Source: Micrococcus endophyticus (GTDB lineage: Bacteria > Actinomycetota > Actinomycetes > Actinomycetales > Micrococcaceae). From it: a stretch of DNA of 64,000 nt. The position numbers and the translations under genes were made by a program. The stretch lies in NCBI RefSeq assembly GCF_014205115.1, contig NZ_JACHMW010000001.1, positions 1,364,001 to 1,428,000 of the forward strand, written 5' to 3'. The notes beneath the pieces were generated by a model that ran no database searches, had not been told where the DNA came from, and worked only from the letters and a program-made list of their open reading frames with translations. Below are positions 33,578 to 42,178 of the stretch, in pieces. The number at the start of each line of letters is the position of its first letter. Positions within the stretch are counted from its first letter, which is position 1.

Positions 33578-34669
33578 ATGCCCCAGTCCCGCGCCCTCTC
33601 GCGTGGTGTCCGCCTCTCGGCCGTGTCCGCCACGCTGCTGCTCGCCCTGACCGCCTGCGCCGGCGGCACCGGCGGCTCCGGCTCGGACTCCGCGTCCGGC
33701 GCGGCGTCCGGCTCCGCCTCCGCCGCCGAGTCGGACAAGAAGGTCACCCTGTACTCGGGCCGCAGCGAGGACCTCGTCCAGCCGATCCTGGACGAGTTCA
33801 CCGACGAGACCGGCATCGAGGTGGAGGTCCGCTACGACAAGACCCCCGCCATGGCCGCGCAGCTGATCGAGGAGGGCGAGGGCTCCCCCGCCGACGTGTT
33901 CCTCTCCCAGGATGCGGGCGCGCTCGGCGCCGTCGCCAAGGAGGGCCTGTTCACGCCCCTCGCCCAGGAGACCCTGGACCGCGTGCCCGAGACCTACCGG
34001 GACGACGAGGGCGACTGGGTCGGCCTGACCGGCCGCGTCCGCGTGCTGGCCTACAACGAGGAGAAGGTCCCCGAGGCCGACCTCCCGACGTCGGTCGACG
34101 AGCTGACCGATCCGAAGTGGAAGGGCCGCGTCGGCGTCGCCCCCACCAACGCGTCCTTCCAGACGTTCGTCACCGCCCTTCGCCTGCAGAAGGGCGAGGA
34201 CGAGGCCCGGACCTGGCTTGAGGACTTCGCCGCCAACGACCCGCAGCGCCGCGAGAAGAACGGCGAGATCCTCGCCGACGTGGACGCCGGCACCCTGGAC
34301 ACCGGCCTGGTCAACCACTACTACCTGGTCGAGCTGGCCCGGGAGAAGGGCGTCGCCCCGGAGGAGCTGGGCGCGTCCCTGCACTTCTTCCCCGACGGCG
34401 ACCTCGGCTCGCTGGTGAACGTGTCCGGCATGGGCCTGGTGGGCGAGCAGGAGGACGGCGACGCCGCCGCCCTCGTGGAGTACCTTCTCTCCGAGGACGG
34501 TCAGTCGTACTTCGCCGAGGAGACCGGCGAGTACCCGCTCGTGGAGGGCGTGGAGCCGCCGGCCGGCTTCCCGGAGCTCTCCGAGGTCAAGGCCCCCGAC
34601 GTGGACCTCAACGACCTGGACGACCTCCAGACCACCATCCAGATGATCCAGGAGGCGGGCCTGCTCTGA
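33578..34669 (+). CDS. fbpA: Ferric iron ABC transporter substrate-binding lipoprotein, 363 aa
   Basis: A lipobox ends LLALTAC (Cys27). The mature protein matches FbpA/FutA-type Fe3+ binders: VTLYSGRSEDLVQPILDEF, then GSPADVFLSQDAGALGAV, GLTGRVRVLAYNEEKV and the iron-binding tyrosine pair in LVNHYYLVELA (about residue 248). It delivers Fe3+ to the membrane permease encoded next. The upstream 150-bp region contains a palindrome but no sure iron box. The gene starts the fbpABC operon; the permease follows 77 bp later. Confidence 0.92.
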   Translation: MPQSRALSRGVRLSAVSATLLLALTACAGGTGGSGSDSASGAASGSASAAESDKKVTLYSGRSEDLVQPILDEFTDETGIEVEVRYDKTPAMAAQLIEEGEGSPADVFLSQDAGALGAVAKEGLFTPLAQETLDRVPETYRDDEGDWVGLTGRVRVLAYNEEKVPEADLPTSVDELTDPKWKGRVGVAPTNASFQTFVTALRLQKGEDEARTWLEDFAANDPQRREKNGEILADVDAGTLDTGLVNHYYLVELAREKGVAPEELGASLHFFPDGDLGSLVNVSGMGLVGEQEDGDAAALVEYLLSEDGQSYFAEETGEYPLVEGVEPPAGFPELSEVKAPDVDLNDLDDLQTTIQMIQEAGLL

Positions 34670-34746
34670 CCCCCCGAGCACCGGAGCCGGCCGTCCGCCG
34701 CACGCGCGGACGGCGCGCTCCCGCGGCGCTGACCGCCGCGGCCCTC

Positions 34747-36294
34747 GTGGCCGCGGCGGTCGCGGTCGTCCCCATCGGCTACCTGTTCCTGCGCACCGCC
34801 CAGGGCGGGTTCGGCCCCTGGCTGGACGCCGTCGTGAGCCCGCGCGTGGGCGCCCTGGCCGCCACCTCGCTCGCGCTCACCGCCGTGGTGACCGCACTGT
34901 GCCTGGTGATCGGCGTGGGCGCCGCCTGGCTCGTGACCCGCACGGACACGCCCGGCCGCGGCCTGCTGGCCGTCCTGCTGGCGCTGCCGCTGGCCGTGCC
35001 CTCCTACGTGGCGGCGTTCACGTGGGTGTCCGTCTCGGACCTGCTGCCCGGCGTGGAGGCGGGGCGCTTCGAGGGGTTCTGGGCCGCGGTGACGGTGATG
35101 ACCCTCTACACGTACCCGTACGTATACCTGCCGGTGGCGGCCGCGCTCTCCCGCATCGACCCCGGCCAGGAGGACGTGGCCCGCTCGCTCGGCCGCGGCC
35201 CCGCCGCCACGCTGTTCACCGTCACGCTCGCCCAAGTGCGCCCGGCGATCGCCGGCGGCGCCCTGCTGGTGGCCCTCTACGTGCTCTCCGACTTCGGCGC
35301 CGTGGCCATCCTGCGCCTGGACACCTTCACCCGGGCGATCTTCACGGCGCTCGAGGTGGGCTTCAACCGGCAGCTCGCCCTCACCCTGGCCACCGTGCTC
35401 GTGCTGCTGACGGTGCTGGTGCTCTGGGGCGAGTCCCGCACCCGCCGGGCCGACGACGGCGTCCGCTCCGGTCGCACGGTCCGCCGGGTCAGCGTGCACC
35501 GGCTGGGCCGGTCCCGCTGGGTCGGCACCGGGCTCCTCGCCGTGGTCACGGGCGCCGCGCTGGGCGTGCCCGCGGTGAGCCTGGTCCGCTGGATGGGCGA
35601 GGGCACGTCCCTGTCCGCCGTGCGGGACCGCTGGCTCGACGCCGTCTCCGGCTCCGTGGTCCTGGCGGGCGCGGGCGCGGCGCTCACCCTCGCCCTCGCC
35701 CTGCCGATCGGCATCCTCGCCGCCCGCCACCCGGGGCGCGTCACCCGGATCGCCGAGCGCGCCGCGTTCCTCGCGCACGGGCTGCCCGGCGTCGTCGTGG
35801 GGCTCTCCCTCGTGTTCCTCGGGGTCTCCCTGGTCCCGGCGCTCTACCAGACCACGTGGATGGTGGCCTTCGCCTACGCCACCCTGTTCCTGCCGCTGGC
35901 GGTCACGTCGGTGGCCGGGGCCGTCGCCCAGTCCTCCCCTGCCCTCGAGGAGGCGGCCCGGTCCCTGGGCTCCTCGGGCGCCGAGGTGCTGCGCCGCGTG
36001 ACCCTGCCGCTGGCGCTGCCGGGGGTGGGCGCCGGCGTCGCGCTGGTGGCCCTCACCGCCATGAAGGAGCTGCCCGCCACGCTGCTGCTGCGGCCCACCG
36101 GCATGGACACGCTCGCCACCCGCCTGTGGAACGCCACCAGCGTGGGCCGGTACGCCGAGGCCGCCCCCTACGCGCTCACCCTCGTGCTGCTCGCCGCGGT
36201 GCCCACGTGGGTGGTGGTCCACCGCACGGGGATCGTCGCGGCCGGGCGCGGCCGCTCGAGCGCCCCGTCGACCCCGAACGAGGTGTCAGAATGA
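34747..36294 (+). CDS. fbpB: Ferric iron ABC transporter permease, 515 aa
   Basis: Twelve hydrophobic segments in two homologous halves, each with the permease EAA-type loop: EDVARSLGRGPAATLFTVTLAQVRPAI in the first and EEAARSLGSSGAEVLRRVTLPLALPGV in the second. This is the fused two-repeat permease of Fe3+ systems. GTG at 34747 is the first usual start but places it at the edge of the first helix; a coding-like, Arg-rich stretch without a standard start codon extends upstream to the fbpA stop, so translation may begin earlier from a rare codon (CTG at 34666). The stop overlaps the ATPase start. Confidence 0.9.
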   Translation: MAAAVAVVPIGYLFLRTAQGGFGPWLDAVVSPRVGALAATSLALTAVVTALCLVIGVGAAWLVTRTDTPGRGLLAVLLALPLAVPSYVAAFTWVSVSDLLPGVEAGRFEGFWAAVTVMTLYTYPYVYLPVAAALSRIDPGQEDVARSLGRGPAATLFTVTLAQVRPAIAGGALLVALYVLSDFGAVAILRLDTFTRAIFTALEVGFNRQLALTLATVLVLLTVLVLWGESRTRRADDGVRSGRTVRRVSVHRLGRSRWVGTGLLAVVTGAALGVPAVSLVRWMGEGTSLSAVRDRWLDAVSGSVVLAGAGAALTLALALPIGILAARHPGRVTRIAERAAFLAHGLPGVVVGLSLVFLGVSLVPALYQTTWMVAFAYATLFLPLAVTSVAGAVAQSSPALEEAARSLGSSGAEVLRRVTLPLALPGVGAGVALVALTAMKELPATLLLRPTGMDTLATRLWNATSVGRYAEAAPYALTLVLLAAVPTWVVVHRTGIVAAGRGRSSAPSTPNEVSE

Positions 36295-37454
36295 CCGCCA
36301 TGCCCTCCCCCGCCGCCTCGACCCGCGCGTCCCGCCCGGCCGGTCCCCGGCCCGGCGTCGGCCACGCCGTGTCCGTGGCCGACCTCGGCGCCTCCTACGG
36401 GGAGGGGCCCGTCCTGGAGGGCGTGCAGTTCGACCTGGAGCCGGGCGAGCTGCTCGCCGTGCTCGGCCCCTCCGGCTGCGGGAAGACCACGCTGCTGCGC
36501 TGCCTGGCCGGCTTCGAGCGCATCGAGTCCGGCCGCATCAGCCTTGCCGGCTCCGTGGTGGCCCTGCCCCGCGTGCACGTGCCCGCCCACCGCCGGCACG
36601 TGGCCGTGGTGCCCCAGGACGGCGCCCTGTTCCCGCACCTGAGCGTGGCGGAGAACGTGGGCTTCGGGCTGCGCCGCCGCCGGCCCGGGCGGATGGCCCG
36701 CATCCAGGAGTGCCTCGAGCTCGTGGACCTCGCCGGCCACGGCGAGCGCATGCCGCACGAGCTCTCCGGCGGCCAGCAGCAGCGCGTGGCCCTGGCCCGG
36801 GCGATGGCCCCGCGCCCGCCGCTGATCCTGCTGGACGAGCCCTTCGGCGCCCTCGACGCCTCCCTGCGCAGCGGCCTGCGCCGGGACGTGCGCCAGGCGC
36901 TGAAGGAGGACGGCGCCACGGCCGTGCTCGTCACCCACGACCAGTCCGAGGCCCTGTCCATGGCCGACCGCGTGGCCGTGATGCGGGCCGGGCGCCTGCG
37001 CCAGCTGGGCACGCCGGACGAGGTGTACGCGCACCCGGCCGACGCCTGGGTCGCCGCGTTCGTCGGGGAGGCCTCCCTGCTGCCGCTGCTGGACGTGACC
37101 GGGCCGGAGCGCGACGGCGGCCGGCGGATCGGGCGCACCGCCCTCGGCCCGGTGCCCCTGCACGGGGCGCGTGCGGCCACGGCTGTGCCCGGGGACCTCG
37201 TGGTGGTCCGCCCCGAACACGTGCGCGGCACCCTCGACCCGACCGTGGACGTGGACGGGGTCGAGGCCGCGCGCGTCTGGACGCCCGCCACCGTGGTGGA
37301 CGTGGACTACCGCGGCCACGACTCGGTGGCCACGGTCCAGCTGGCCGACGGCACCCGGGCCCAGGCCCGCGTGGAGGGGGCGCTGCCCCCCCTCGACGCC
37401 GCCTGCGGGGTCCGGCTCGCGGGCCCGTGCGCCGTCGTCGCCCCGGGCGAGTGA
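36291..37454 (+). CDS. fbpC: Ferric iron ABC transporter ATPase, 387 aa
   Basis: ATG at 36291 overlaps the permease stop by 4 bp. Walker A GPSGCGKTT (59-67), Q-loop VVPQDG, signature ELSGGQQQR, Walker B LILLDEPFGALDASL and switch VTHD are all present, followed by a C-terminal regulatory OB-type domain with RPEHV and VVDVDYRGHDSVATVQL. It energises Fe3+ uptake through the permease. The gene ends convergently 18 bp from dgt. Confidence 0.93.
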   Translation: MTAMPSPAASTRASRPAGPRPGVGHAVSVADLGASYGEGPVLEGVQFDLEPGELLAVLGPSGCGKTTLLRCLAGFERIESGRISLAGSVVALPRVHVPAHRRHVAVVPQDGALFPHLSVAENVGFGLRRRRPGRMARIQECLELVDLAGHGERMPHELSGGQQQRVALARAMAPRPPLILLDEPFGALDASLRSGLRRDVRQALKEDGATAVLVTHDQSEALSMADRVAVMRAGRLRQLGTPDEVYAHPADAWVAAFVGEASLLPLLDVTGPERDGGRRIGRTALGPVPLHGARAATAVPGDLVVVRPEHVRGTLDPTVDVDGVEAARVWTPATVVDVDYRGHDSVATVQLADGTRAQARVEGALPPLDAACGVRLAGPCAVVAPGE

Positions 37455-37472
37455 CCGGCCCGGGGCGGCCCC

Positions 37473-38831
37473 TCAGATCCAGACGCGCGTGAACTCGGCT
37501 CCCTGCACCAGCGTGTGGTGCCACTCGAGCGCGGTGGAGTCGGTGAGCGAGGCGACCTGGTCCAGGACCACGCGGCGCCGGGCGGCCTCGTCGGCGGCCT
37601 CGCGCCAGTCGAAGGCGAACATCGGCTCCAGGTAGCGGTCCCCGGAGGCGTCCAGCAGCTCCACGAGCTCGGCGAGCAGCTCGCGCTGGCGGGCGTAGAG
37701 CGGCTGACGCTGCTCCGAGGCCATCACGTAGGCGGCGGCGATGCCCTTCATCACCGCGATCTCCGTCTCGGTCTCCGCGGGCACCACGACGTCGGCGCCG
37801 TGGCGGGTGAGCGGCTCGTTGCCGAACACCTGCCGGGTGGCGTCGAAGGCGGCCGTGCAGAACCGGCCGATCAGCTGGCTCGTCATGTCCTTCATGGCCG
37901 CGAGCGCGCGCCGGGAGCCGTCCATCTCGGAGACCCACACGTCCGTGGCCTCGAGACGGGCGAGCGCCTCGTCCACCTCGGCCGGGTCGGTGAGGGGCAG
38001 GTACCACTGGCGGGTGGTCTCCACCACGCGCTCGCGATGCTCGGGGATGGCCAGCCACTTGGGCTGGAACGCGGCGTTGACCACGCCGTCCTCCACGTCG
38101 TGCACCGAATAGGAGATGTCGTCGGCCAGGTCCATCACCTGGGCCTCCATGGACTTGCGGGAGCCGGACACGCCCTCGCGGAACCAGCGGAACACCGGCA
38201 GGTCGTCCTCGTAGACGCCGAACTTGCGCGAGCGGGTGCCGTCCGGGCGCAGCGGGGCGTCCTCGCGGGTCCACGGGTACTTGCAGGCGGCGTCCAGGGC
38301 CGCGCGGGTGAGGTTGAGGCCGGCGGATGAGCCGTCCTCGAAGAGCTTCTTCTGCTCGAGGCGGGCCAGCAGGCGCAGGGTCTGGGCGTTGCCCTCGAAC
38401 CCGCCGACGTCCGCGCTCAGCGCGTCCAGCGCCTTCTCCCCGTTGTGCCCGAACGGCGGGTGGCCGAGGTCGTGGGAGAGGCACGCGGTGTCCACGAGGT
38501 CCGGGTCGCAGCCGAGGGACCGGCCGAGCTCGCGGCCCACCTGGGCCACCTCGAGGGAGTGGGTGAGGCGGGTGCGGGCGAAGTCGTCCGCGTCCGGGGC
38601 CACCACCTGGGTCTTGGCGCCCAGGCGGCGCAGGCCGGCGGAGTGCAGCACGCGGGCGCGGTCCCGCTCGAAGTCCGAGCGGTAGGAGGACTTGGGCGGC
38701 TCCGGCAGCCAGCGCTCCCGGTCCCACGGGGTGTAGCCCGGCGTCTGGACCGCGCGGCCCGCGTACGGCGGCCGGCCCTGGGGGCCGAACAGCACGGGCT
38801 GGTGGGCGGGCCCGGCCCAGCCCTCAGCCAC
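37473..38831 (-). CDS. dgt: Deoxyguanosinetriphosphate triphosphohydrolase (dGTPase), 452 aa
   Basis: HD-domain enzyme that splits dGTP to deoxyguanosine and triphosphate. The HD residues lie in RLTHSLEVAQVGREL and CLSHDLGHPPFGHNGE, and LADDISYSVHDVEDG carries the later Asp. YRSDFERDRARVLHSAGLRRL is the typical N-terminal signature. GTG at 38831 overlaps the dusB stop, so the two are coupled. dus-dgt-dnaG is a recurrent order in actinobacteria; here dnaG is separated by eight genes. Confidence 0.94.
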   Translation of the reverse strand: MAEGWAGPAHQPVLFGPQGRPPYAGRAVQTPGYTPWDRERWLPEPPKSSYRSDFERDRARVLHSAGLRRLGAKTQVVAPDADDFARTRLTHSLEVAQVGRELGRSLGCDPDLVDTACLSHDLGHPPFGHNGEKALDALSADVGGFEGNAQTLRLLARLEQKKLFEDGSSAGLNLTRAALDAACKYPWTREDAPLRPDGTRSRKFGVYEDDLPVFRWFREGVSGSRKSMEAQVMDLADDISYSVHDVEDGVVNAAFQPKWLAIPEHRERVVETTRQWYLPLTDPAEVDEALARLEATDVWVSEMDGSRRALAAMKDMTSQLIGRFCTAAFDATRQVFGNEPLTRHGADVVVPAETETEIAVMKGIAAAYVMASEQRQPLYARQRELLAELVELLDASGDRYLEPMFAFDWREAADEAARRRVVLDQVASLTDSTALEWHHTLVQGAEFTRVWI

Positions 38832-40173
38832 CGGAGACGTCCAGCTCGGCGGCGGCGATCATGGCCTTCTGCTCCGCGTTCAGCTCGCGGGAGTCCAGCC
38901 AGCCGTCCGGCAGGTGGGGGCGCTTGGGCGCGCCGGAGCGGCCGCGCGGGCCCTCGGCGTCCAGGCCCGGGTACGGCTGGTCCCGGTCCACCCGGGAGAG
39001 GATCTCGGCCATGGTGGCCAGGTCCGGCACGGTGGAGAGGGCGGTGCGGATCTCGGAGCCCACGGGGTAGCCCTTGAAGTACCAGGCCACGTGCTTGCGG
39101 ATGTCCCGCAGGGCCTTGAGCTCGTCGCCTTCGAAGGTGTCCACGAGCAGCTCGGCGTGGCGGTACAGGGTGTCCGCGACCATCCCGAGGGTGGGGCGGA
39201 AGCGGTCGTGTCGGCCCTCGAACGCGGCCTGGAGGTCCCCGAACAGCCACGGCCGCCCCTGGCAGCCGCGGCCGATCACGACGCCGTCCACGCCGGTCTG
39301 CTCGACCATGGCGATCGCGTCCTCGGCGGACCAGATGTCCCCGTTGCCGAGCACGGGGATGTCCGGCAGGGCCTCGCGCAGGCGCGCGATGTCCTCCCAC
39401 ACGGCGGTGCCGGAGTAGAACTGGCGGGTGGTGCGCCCGTGGAGGGCGACGGCGGCCACGCCCAGGTCGCGGGCGGTGCGGCCGGCGTCGAGGAACGTCA
39501 GGTGGTCCTCGTCGATGCCGCGGCGCATCTTCACGGTGACCGGGATGTCCTTCCTGCCGGCCTCGGTGACGGCGGCCTTCACGATGGAGGCGAACAGCTC
39601 GGACTTCCACGGCAGGGCGGAGCCGCCGCCGCGGCGGGTCACCTTGGGCACGGGGCAGCCGAAGTTGAGGTCGATGTGGTCCGCGCGGTCCTCCTCGACG
39701 AGCATGCGCACGGCGGCACCCGTGGTGACCGGGTCCACCGAGTACAGCTGCACGGAGCGCGGGACCTCGTCCGGGTCGTGCTTGATGATCCGCATGGACT
39801 CCGGCTTGCGCTCCACGAGGGCGCGCGCGGTGACCATCTCGTTGACGTACAGGCCGCCGCCGTACTCGCGGCACAGGCGGCGGAAGGCGGTGTTGGTGAT
39901 GCCGGCCATGGGGGCGAGGACCACCGGGACGTCCACGGTGATCGGGCCCAGGGTCAGGGCGGGCAGGGAGAGGCGGTCCGTGGTGGGGGCGGCGTGGCGG
40001 CCCTCGTGGAGCTGCTCGTCGTCGGCGATGCGGCGGCCGGCCCCGGCGGACTTGGCGTAGTGGGAGGCGTGCGGGTCGACGGCGGCCGGCGCGCCCGCCG
40101 CCGGGTCCGCGGCGGACAGGCCGTCCGTGGCGGCGCCGCGCTCCGGCGTCGTGGTGGAGGAGGAGACAGTCAT
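38824..40173 (-). CDS. dusB: tRNA-dihydrouridine synthase (DusB-like), 449 aa
   Basis: FMN-dependent reduction of uridine in tRNA D-loops. After an 80-residue polar N-terminus come PVVLAPMAGITNTAFRRLCRE, IDLNFGCPVPKVTRRGGGSAL with the catalytic Cys, VTVKMRRGIDEDH, ALHGRTTRQFYSG and VIGRGCQGRPWLFGD. ATG at 40173 follows GGAGGGGAT. The long N-terminal extension is usual for actinobacterial members. Coupled to dgt downstream. Confidence 0.93.
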   Translation of the reverse strand: MTVSSSTTTPERGAATDGLSAADPAAGAPAAVDPHASHYAKSAGAGRRIADDEQLHEGRHAAPTTDRLSLPALTLGPITVDVPVVLAPMAGITNTAFRRLCREYGGGLYVNEMVTARALVERKPESMRIIKHDPDEVPRSVQLYSVDPVTTGAAVRMLVEEDRADHIDLNFGCPVPKVTRRGGGSALPWKSELFASIVKAAVTEAGRKDIPVTVKMRRGIDEDHLTFLDAGRTARDLGVAAVALHGRTTRQFYSGTAVWEDIARLREALPDIPVLGNGDIWSAEDAIAMVEQTGVDGVVIGRGCQGRPWLFGDLQAAFEGRHDRFRPTLGMVADTLYRHAELLVDTFEGDELKALRDIRKHVAWYFKGYPVGSEIRTALSTVPDLATMAEILSRVDRDQPYPGLDAEGPRGRSGAPKRPHLPDGWLDSRELNAEQKAMIAAAELDVSGG

Positions 40174-40229
40174 ATCCCCTCCATCATCCCAGACGTGTCC
40201 AGCCCGCGGGCCGGGCTGTGGGCGAGGCC

Positions 40230-40745
40230 TCAGCGCGGCTCGTCGAGCACCGCGGTGATCTCCTCGCCGCCGAACATCTGCGCGGTCTGGCGGGCCGAGG
40301 GCGTGCCGGCGTCCGGGTCGGCGCCGGCGGCCAGGAGCAGCCGCATGGACGCCACGTCCCCCTTGAAGGTGGCGCAGGTCAGGGGGCGCTGGCCGCGGTC
40401 GTTGGCCTTCTCCACGTCCGCGCCCACGCGGATCAGCATCTCCACCACGGCCGGCTGGTCGTGGTAGGCGGCGAGGGTGAGGAAGGTGTCCCCCTTGCCG
40501 TTCTGCAGGTCCGGGTTCAGCCCCGCCACGATGTAGGCCTCAAGGGTCGCGGCGTCCCCGCTGCGGGCGGCGTCGAACATCCGCCCGGCCAGCTCCAGCA
40601 TCTCCGGTGAGGGCTGGCCGGCCTCGCCCGGCGCGGCCTCGGGGGCGACGGCGTCGGTCGTCTCCGCCGCGAGCGCCTCGGCGGGCTCGGGGGCGGGCTC
40701 GGCGGCGGTCTGGTCCTGGCGCGGGTCCTGCGGCTGCTCGGTCAT
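40230..40745 (-). CDS. Ankyrin-repeat protein, 171 aa
   Basis: A disordered acidic/Ala-rich N-terminus (residues 1-48) precedes about three ankyrin repeats: ARSGDAATLEAYIVAGLNPDLQN, GDTFLTLAAYHDQPAVVEMLIRVGADVEKAND and QRPLTCATFKGDVASMRLLLAAGADPDAG. Such small bacterial ankyrin proteins are often catalase- or stress-associated but the partner is unknown here. ATG at 40745 has CAGACT ending 7 nt upstream (leaderless). Confidence 0.88.
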   Translation of the reverse strand: MTEQPQDPRQDQTAAEPAPEPAEALAAETTDAVAPEAAPGEAGQPSPEMLELAGRMFDAARSGDAATLEAYIVAGLNPDLQNGKGDTFLTLAAYHDQPAVVEMLIRVGADVEKANDRGQRPLTCATFKGDVASMRLLLAAGADPDAGTPSARQTAQMFGGEEITAVLDEPR

Positions 40746-40766
40746 GTCCGCCAGTCTGCCGGATCC

Positions 40767-41285
40767 TCAGGCGCCGGCGGGCGTCCAGGCCGCCCGCATG
40801 ACGTCGTACGGGCCGGGCTCCGCGCCCTCGACGCCCGCCGGCACCACGTTCTGCATCATCATGGCCAGGCGCCCGCCCTGCCGCCGCACCGCGACGGTCC
40901 AGCCCCAGCCGGAGTACTCCATGGTGACGGCCACGCCGTCCCCGTCGATGGGATGGGGCGCGGCACCGGCGCCCCGGTCGCGGCCGGCGTCCCCGCCGCC
41001 CTCGGTGCGCGCGGCCGTCCCCTCCAGCACGCGGACCTCCGGGGACTGGTGGAAGGAGTCGGTGAAGGCCACGGTGACCCGCCCGCCGTCGTCGGGACGG
41101 CCGAGCACCAGGTGCCCCGCCTGCTCCCCCTGTTCCGGGTGGACCCACGTGTAGTCCAGCGCGAGGGCCGCGCCGCCGGCGACCTCGGTGAGGCGGGCCG
41201 TGGAGGGGCCCTGCGCGAAGTCGTCCGTGGGCAGCATGCGGAAGCCGCACGTGCCGGTCCAGGCGGTGCTCGCGTTCTCGTCCAT
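40767..41285 (-). CDS. Hypothetical protein with beta-rich lipocalin-like pattern, 172 aa
   Basis: ATG at 41285 has CAGGAT ending 7 nt upstream. The sequence (TWTGTCGFRMLPTDDF, ALALDYTWVHPEQGEQAGHLVLG, VAFTDSFHQSPEVRVLEG, VAVTMEYSGWGWTVAVRR) reads as alternating strands of a small beta-barrel, similar to DUF1579-type or THAP4-like uncharacterised proteins. Function unknown. It is divergent from the broken monooxygenase gene at 41371. Confidence 0.7.
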   Translation of the reverse strand: MDENASTAWTGTCGFRMLPTDDFAQGPSTARLTEVAGGAALALDYTWVHPEQGEQAGHLVLGRPDDGGRVTVAFTDSFHQSPEVRVLEGTAARTEGGGDAGRDRGAGAAPHPIDGDGVAVTMEYSGWGWTVAVRRQGGRLAMMMQNVVPAGVEGAEPGPYDVMRAAWTPAGA

Positions 41286-41370
41286 GGGGCCGATCCTGCC
41301 ACCCGCCGCGGACGCCGGAACGCCGGGACGCCACGGGGACATCCCGGGATCGTTCAAGGTTGAAGGAACA

Positions 41371-41640
41371 ATGACCAAGAAACACCTCGGATTCCTCAAC
41401 TTCGGGCACTGGATCCACCGCGACCCCGTGGGCGGGCGCCCCGCCGAGCCGGACGCGAAGGCCGCCCTGGACGACGTCGTGCAGATGGCCGTGGACGCCG
41501 AGGCCGCCGGCCTGGACGGCGCGTGGATCCGCATCCACCACTTCCAGCGCATGTTCTCCTCCCCGTTCCCGATCCTCACCGCGATGGCCGCGCGCACGCA
41601 GCGGATCCACCTGGGCACCGGCGTGATCGACCTGCGCTAG
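41371..41640 (+). pseudogene. Luciferase-like monooxygenase, N-terminal piece, interrupted
   Basis: ATG at 41371 follows TGAAGGAACA. The 89 residues match the N-terminus of LLM-class flavin-dependent oxidoreductases (LGFLNFGHW, VQMAVDAEAAGLDGAWIRIHHFQ, SSPFPILTAMAARTQRIHLGTGVI). The frame ends in DLR and a TAG formed by the inserted element. The rest of the gene resumes in frame at 48621. The joined product would be about 347 residues, the normal length. Confidence 0.9.
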
Positions 41641-41663
41641 CGCATATCGGGGTTGTAGCGTTG
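41640..41663 (+). repeat. Left terminal inverted repeat of the mercury element
   Basis: GCGCATATCGGGGTTGTAGC and four more bases match the right end in about 19 of 24 positions when reverse-complemented. The flanking TA (41638-41639) is repeated at 48623-48624. Confidence 0.75.
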
Positions 41664-41683
41664 GAGTCATTGGCTACCGTCGT

Positions 41684-42073
41684 CTACAAGTACCTACACA
41701 CTTGATCGGTGCTGCACGTTTCAGGGTCCGGGTGCGCGGCGTCCTGTCTGAGGTCCGCGATAGTGTCGCGCAGCACGGAGAGCTGCGCGATCTGCTGCTC
41801 GATCTCAGCGAGGCGCACGTCAAGCAGGTCGCGCACGTGCTCGCAGGGCGCATGGCCGCCGTCGCGGATGTCGAGGATCTGGCGGATCTGGGCGAGGGTG
41901 AGGCCGGCGGCCTGGCCGCGGTGGACGAAGTCGATCCGGGCGACCGTCTCGGGTGCGTAGTCGCGATAGCCGGACTGCGTGCGCTCGGCCGGCGGAAGCA
42001 GCCCCTGCCCCTCGTAGAAGCGGAGCGTCTTCGCCGTGGTGCCCGCGCGTTCGGCGAGTTCTCCGATGCGCAT
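41684..42073 (-). CDS. merR: MerR mercury-responsive regulator, 129 aa
   Basis: Binds the mer promoter as a dimer and activates it when Hg(II) is bound. The N-terminal winged HTH (MRIGELAERAGTTAKTLRFYEGQGLLPP) and AERTQSGYRDY are canonical. The three mercury-ligand cysteines are visible: Cys77 (HAPCEHV), Cys120 and Cys126 (ETCSTDQVC). ATG at 42073; divergent from merA with an operator between. It ends 44 bp from the left end of the element. Confidence 0.88.
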   Translation of the reverse strand: MRIGELAERAGTTAKTLRFYEGQGLLPPAERTQSGYRDYAPETVARIDFVHRGQAAGLTLAQIRQILDIRDGGHAPCEHVRDLLDVRLAEIEQQIAQLSVLRDTIADLRQDAAHPDPETCSTDQVCRYL

Positions 42074-42104
42074 CGCGGCCTCCGATCGTTCGGCAGGAGC
42101 AGGC

Positions 42105-42136
42105 TTGACCTTCCCCTGCACTGGAAGGTCCAGTAT
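42105..42136 (+). promoter_or_regulatory. mer promoter/operator with stretched spacer
   Basis: A -35 TTGACC (42105-42110) and -10-like CAGTAT (42131-42136) are 20 bp apart. Between them lies the perfect dyad GACCTTCC-N8-GGAAGGTC (42107-42130). An over-long spacer with a central dyad is the hallmark of MerR-controlled promoters. It faces merA. Confidence 0.85.
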
Positions 42137-42178
42137 GGCTGAGACAGAGCAGAAAGCCAAGGACTGACAGGAGCAGCG

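Noticed and set aside
34899-37454. Single 851-codon frame across permease and ATPase
   Set aside because: Only its last part (from 36291) is a real gene; the first part is out of frame with the permease.
41633-41639. 7-bp target duplication TGCGCTA for the mercury element
   Set aside because: The right copy overlaps the inverted repeat itself; TA alone is the duplication consistent with both ends.
41633-41644. TGCGCTAGCGCA palindrome as an operator
   Set aside because: It is created by the junction of the target TGCGCTA with the element end GCGCA, not a regulatory site.
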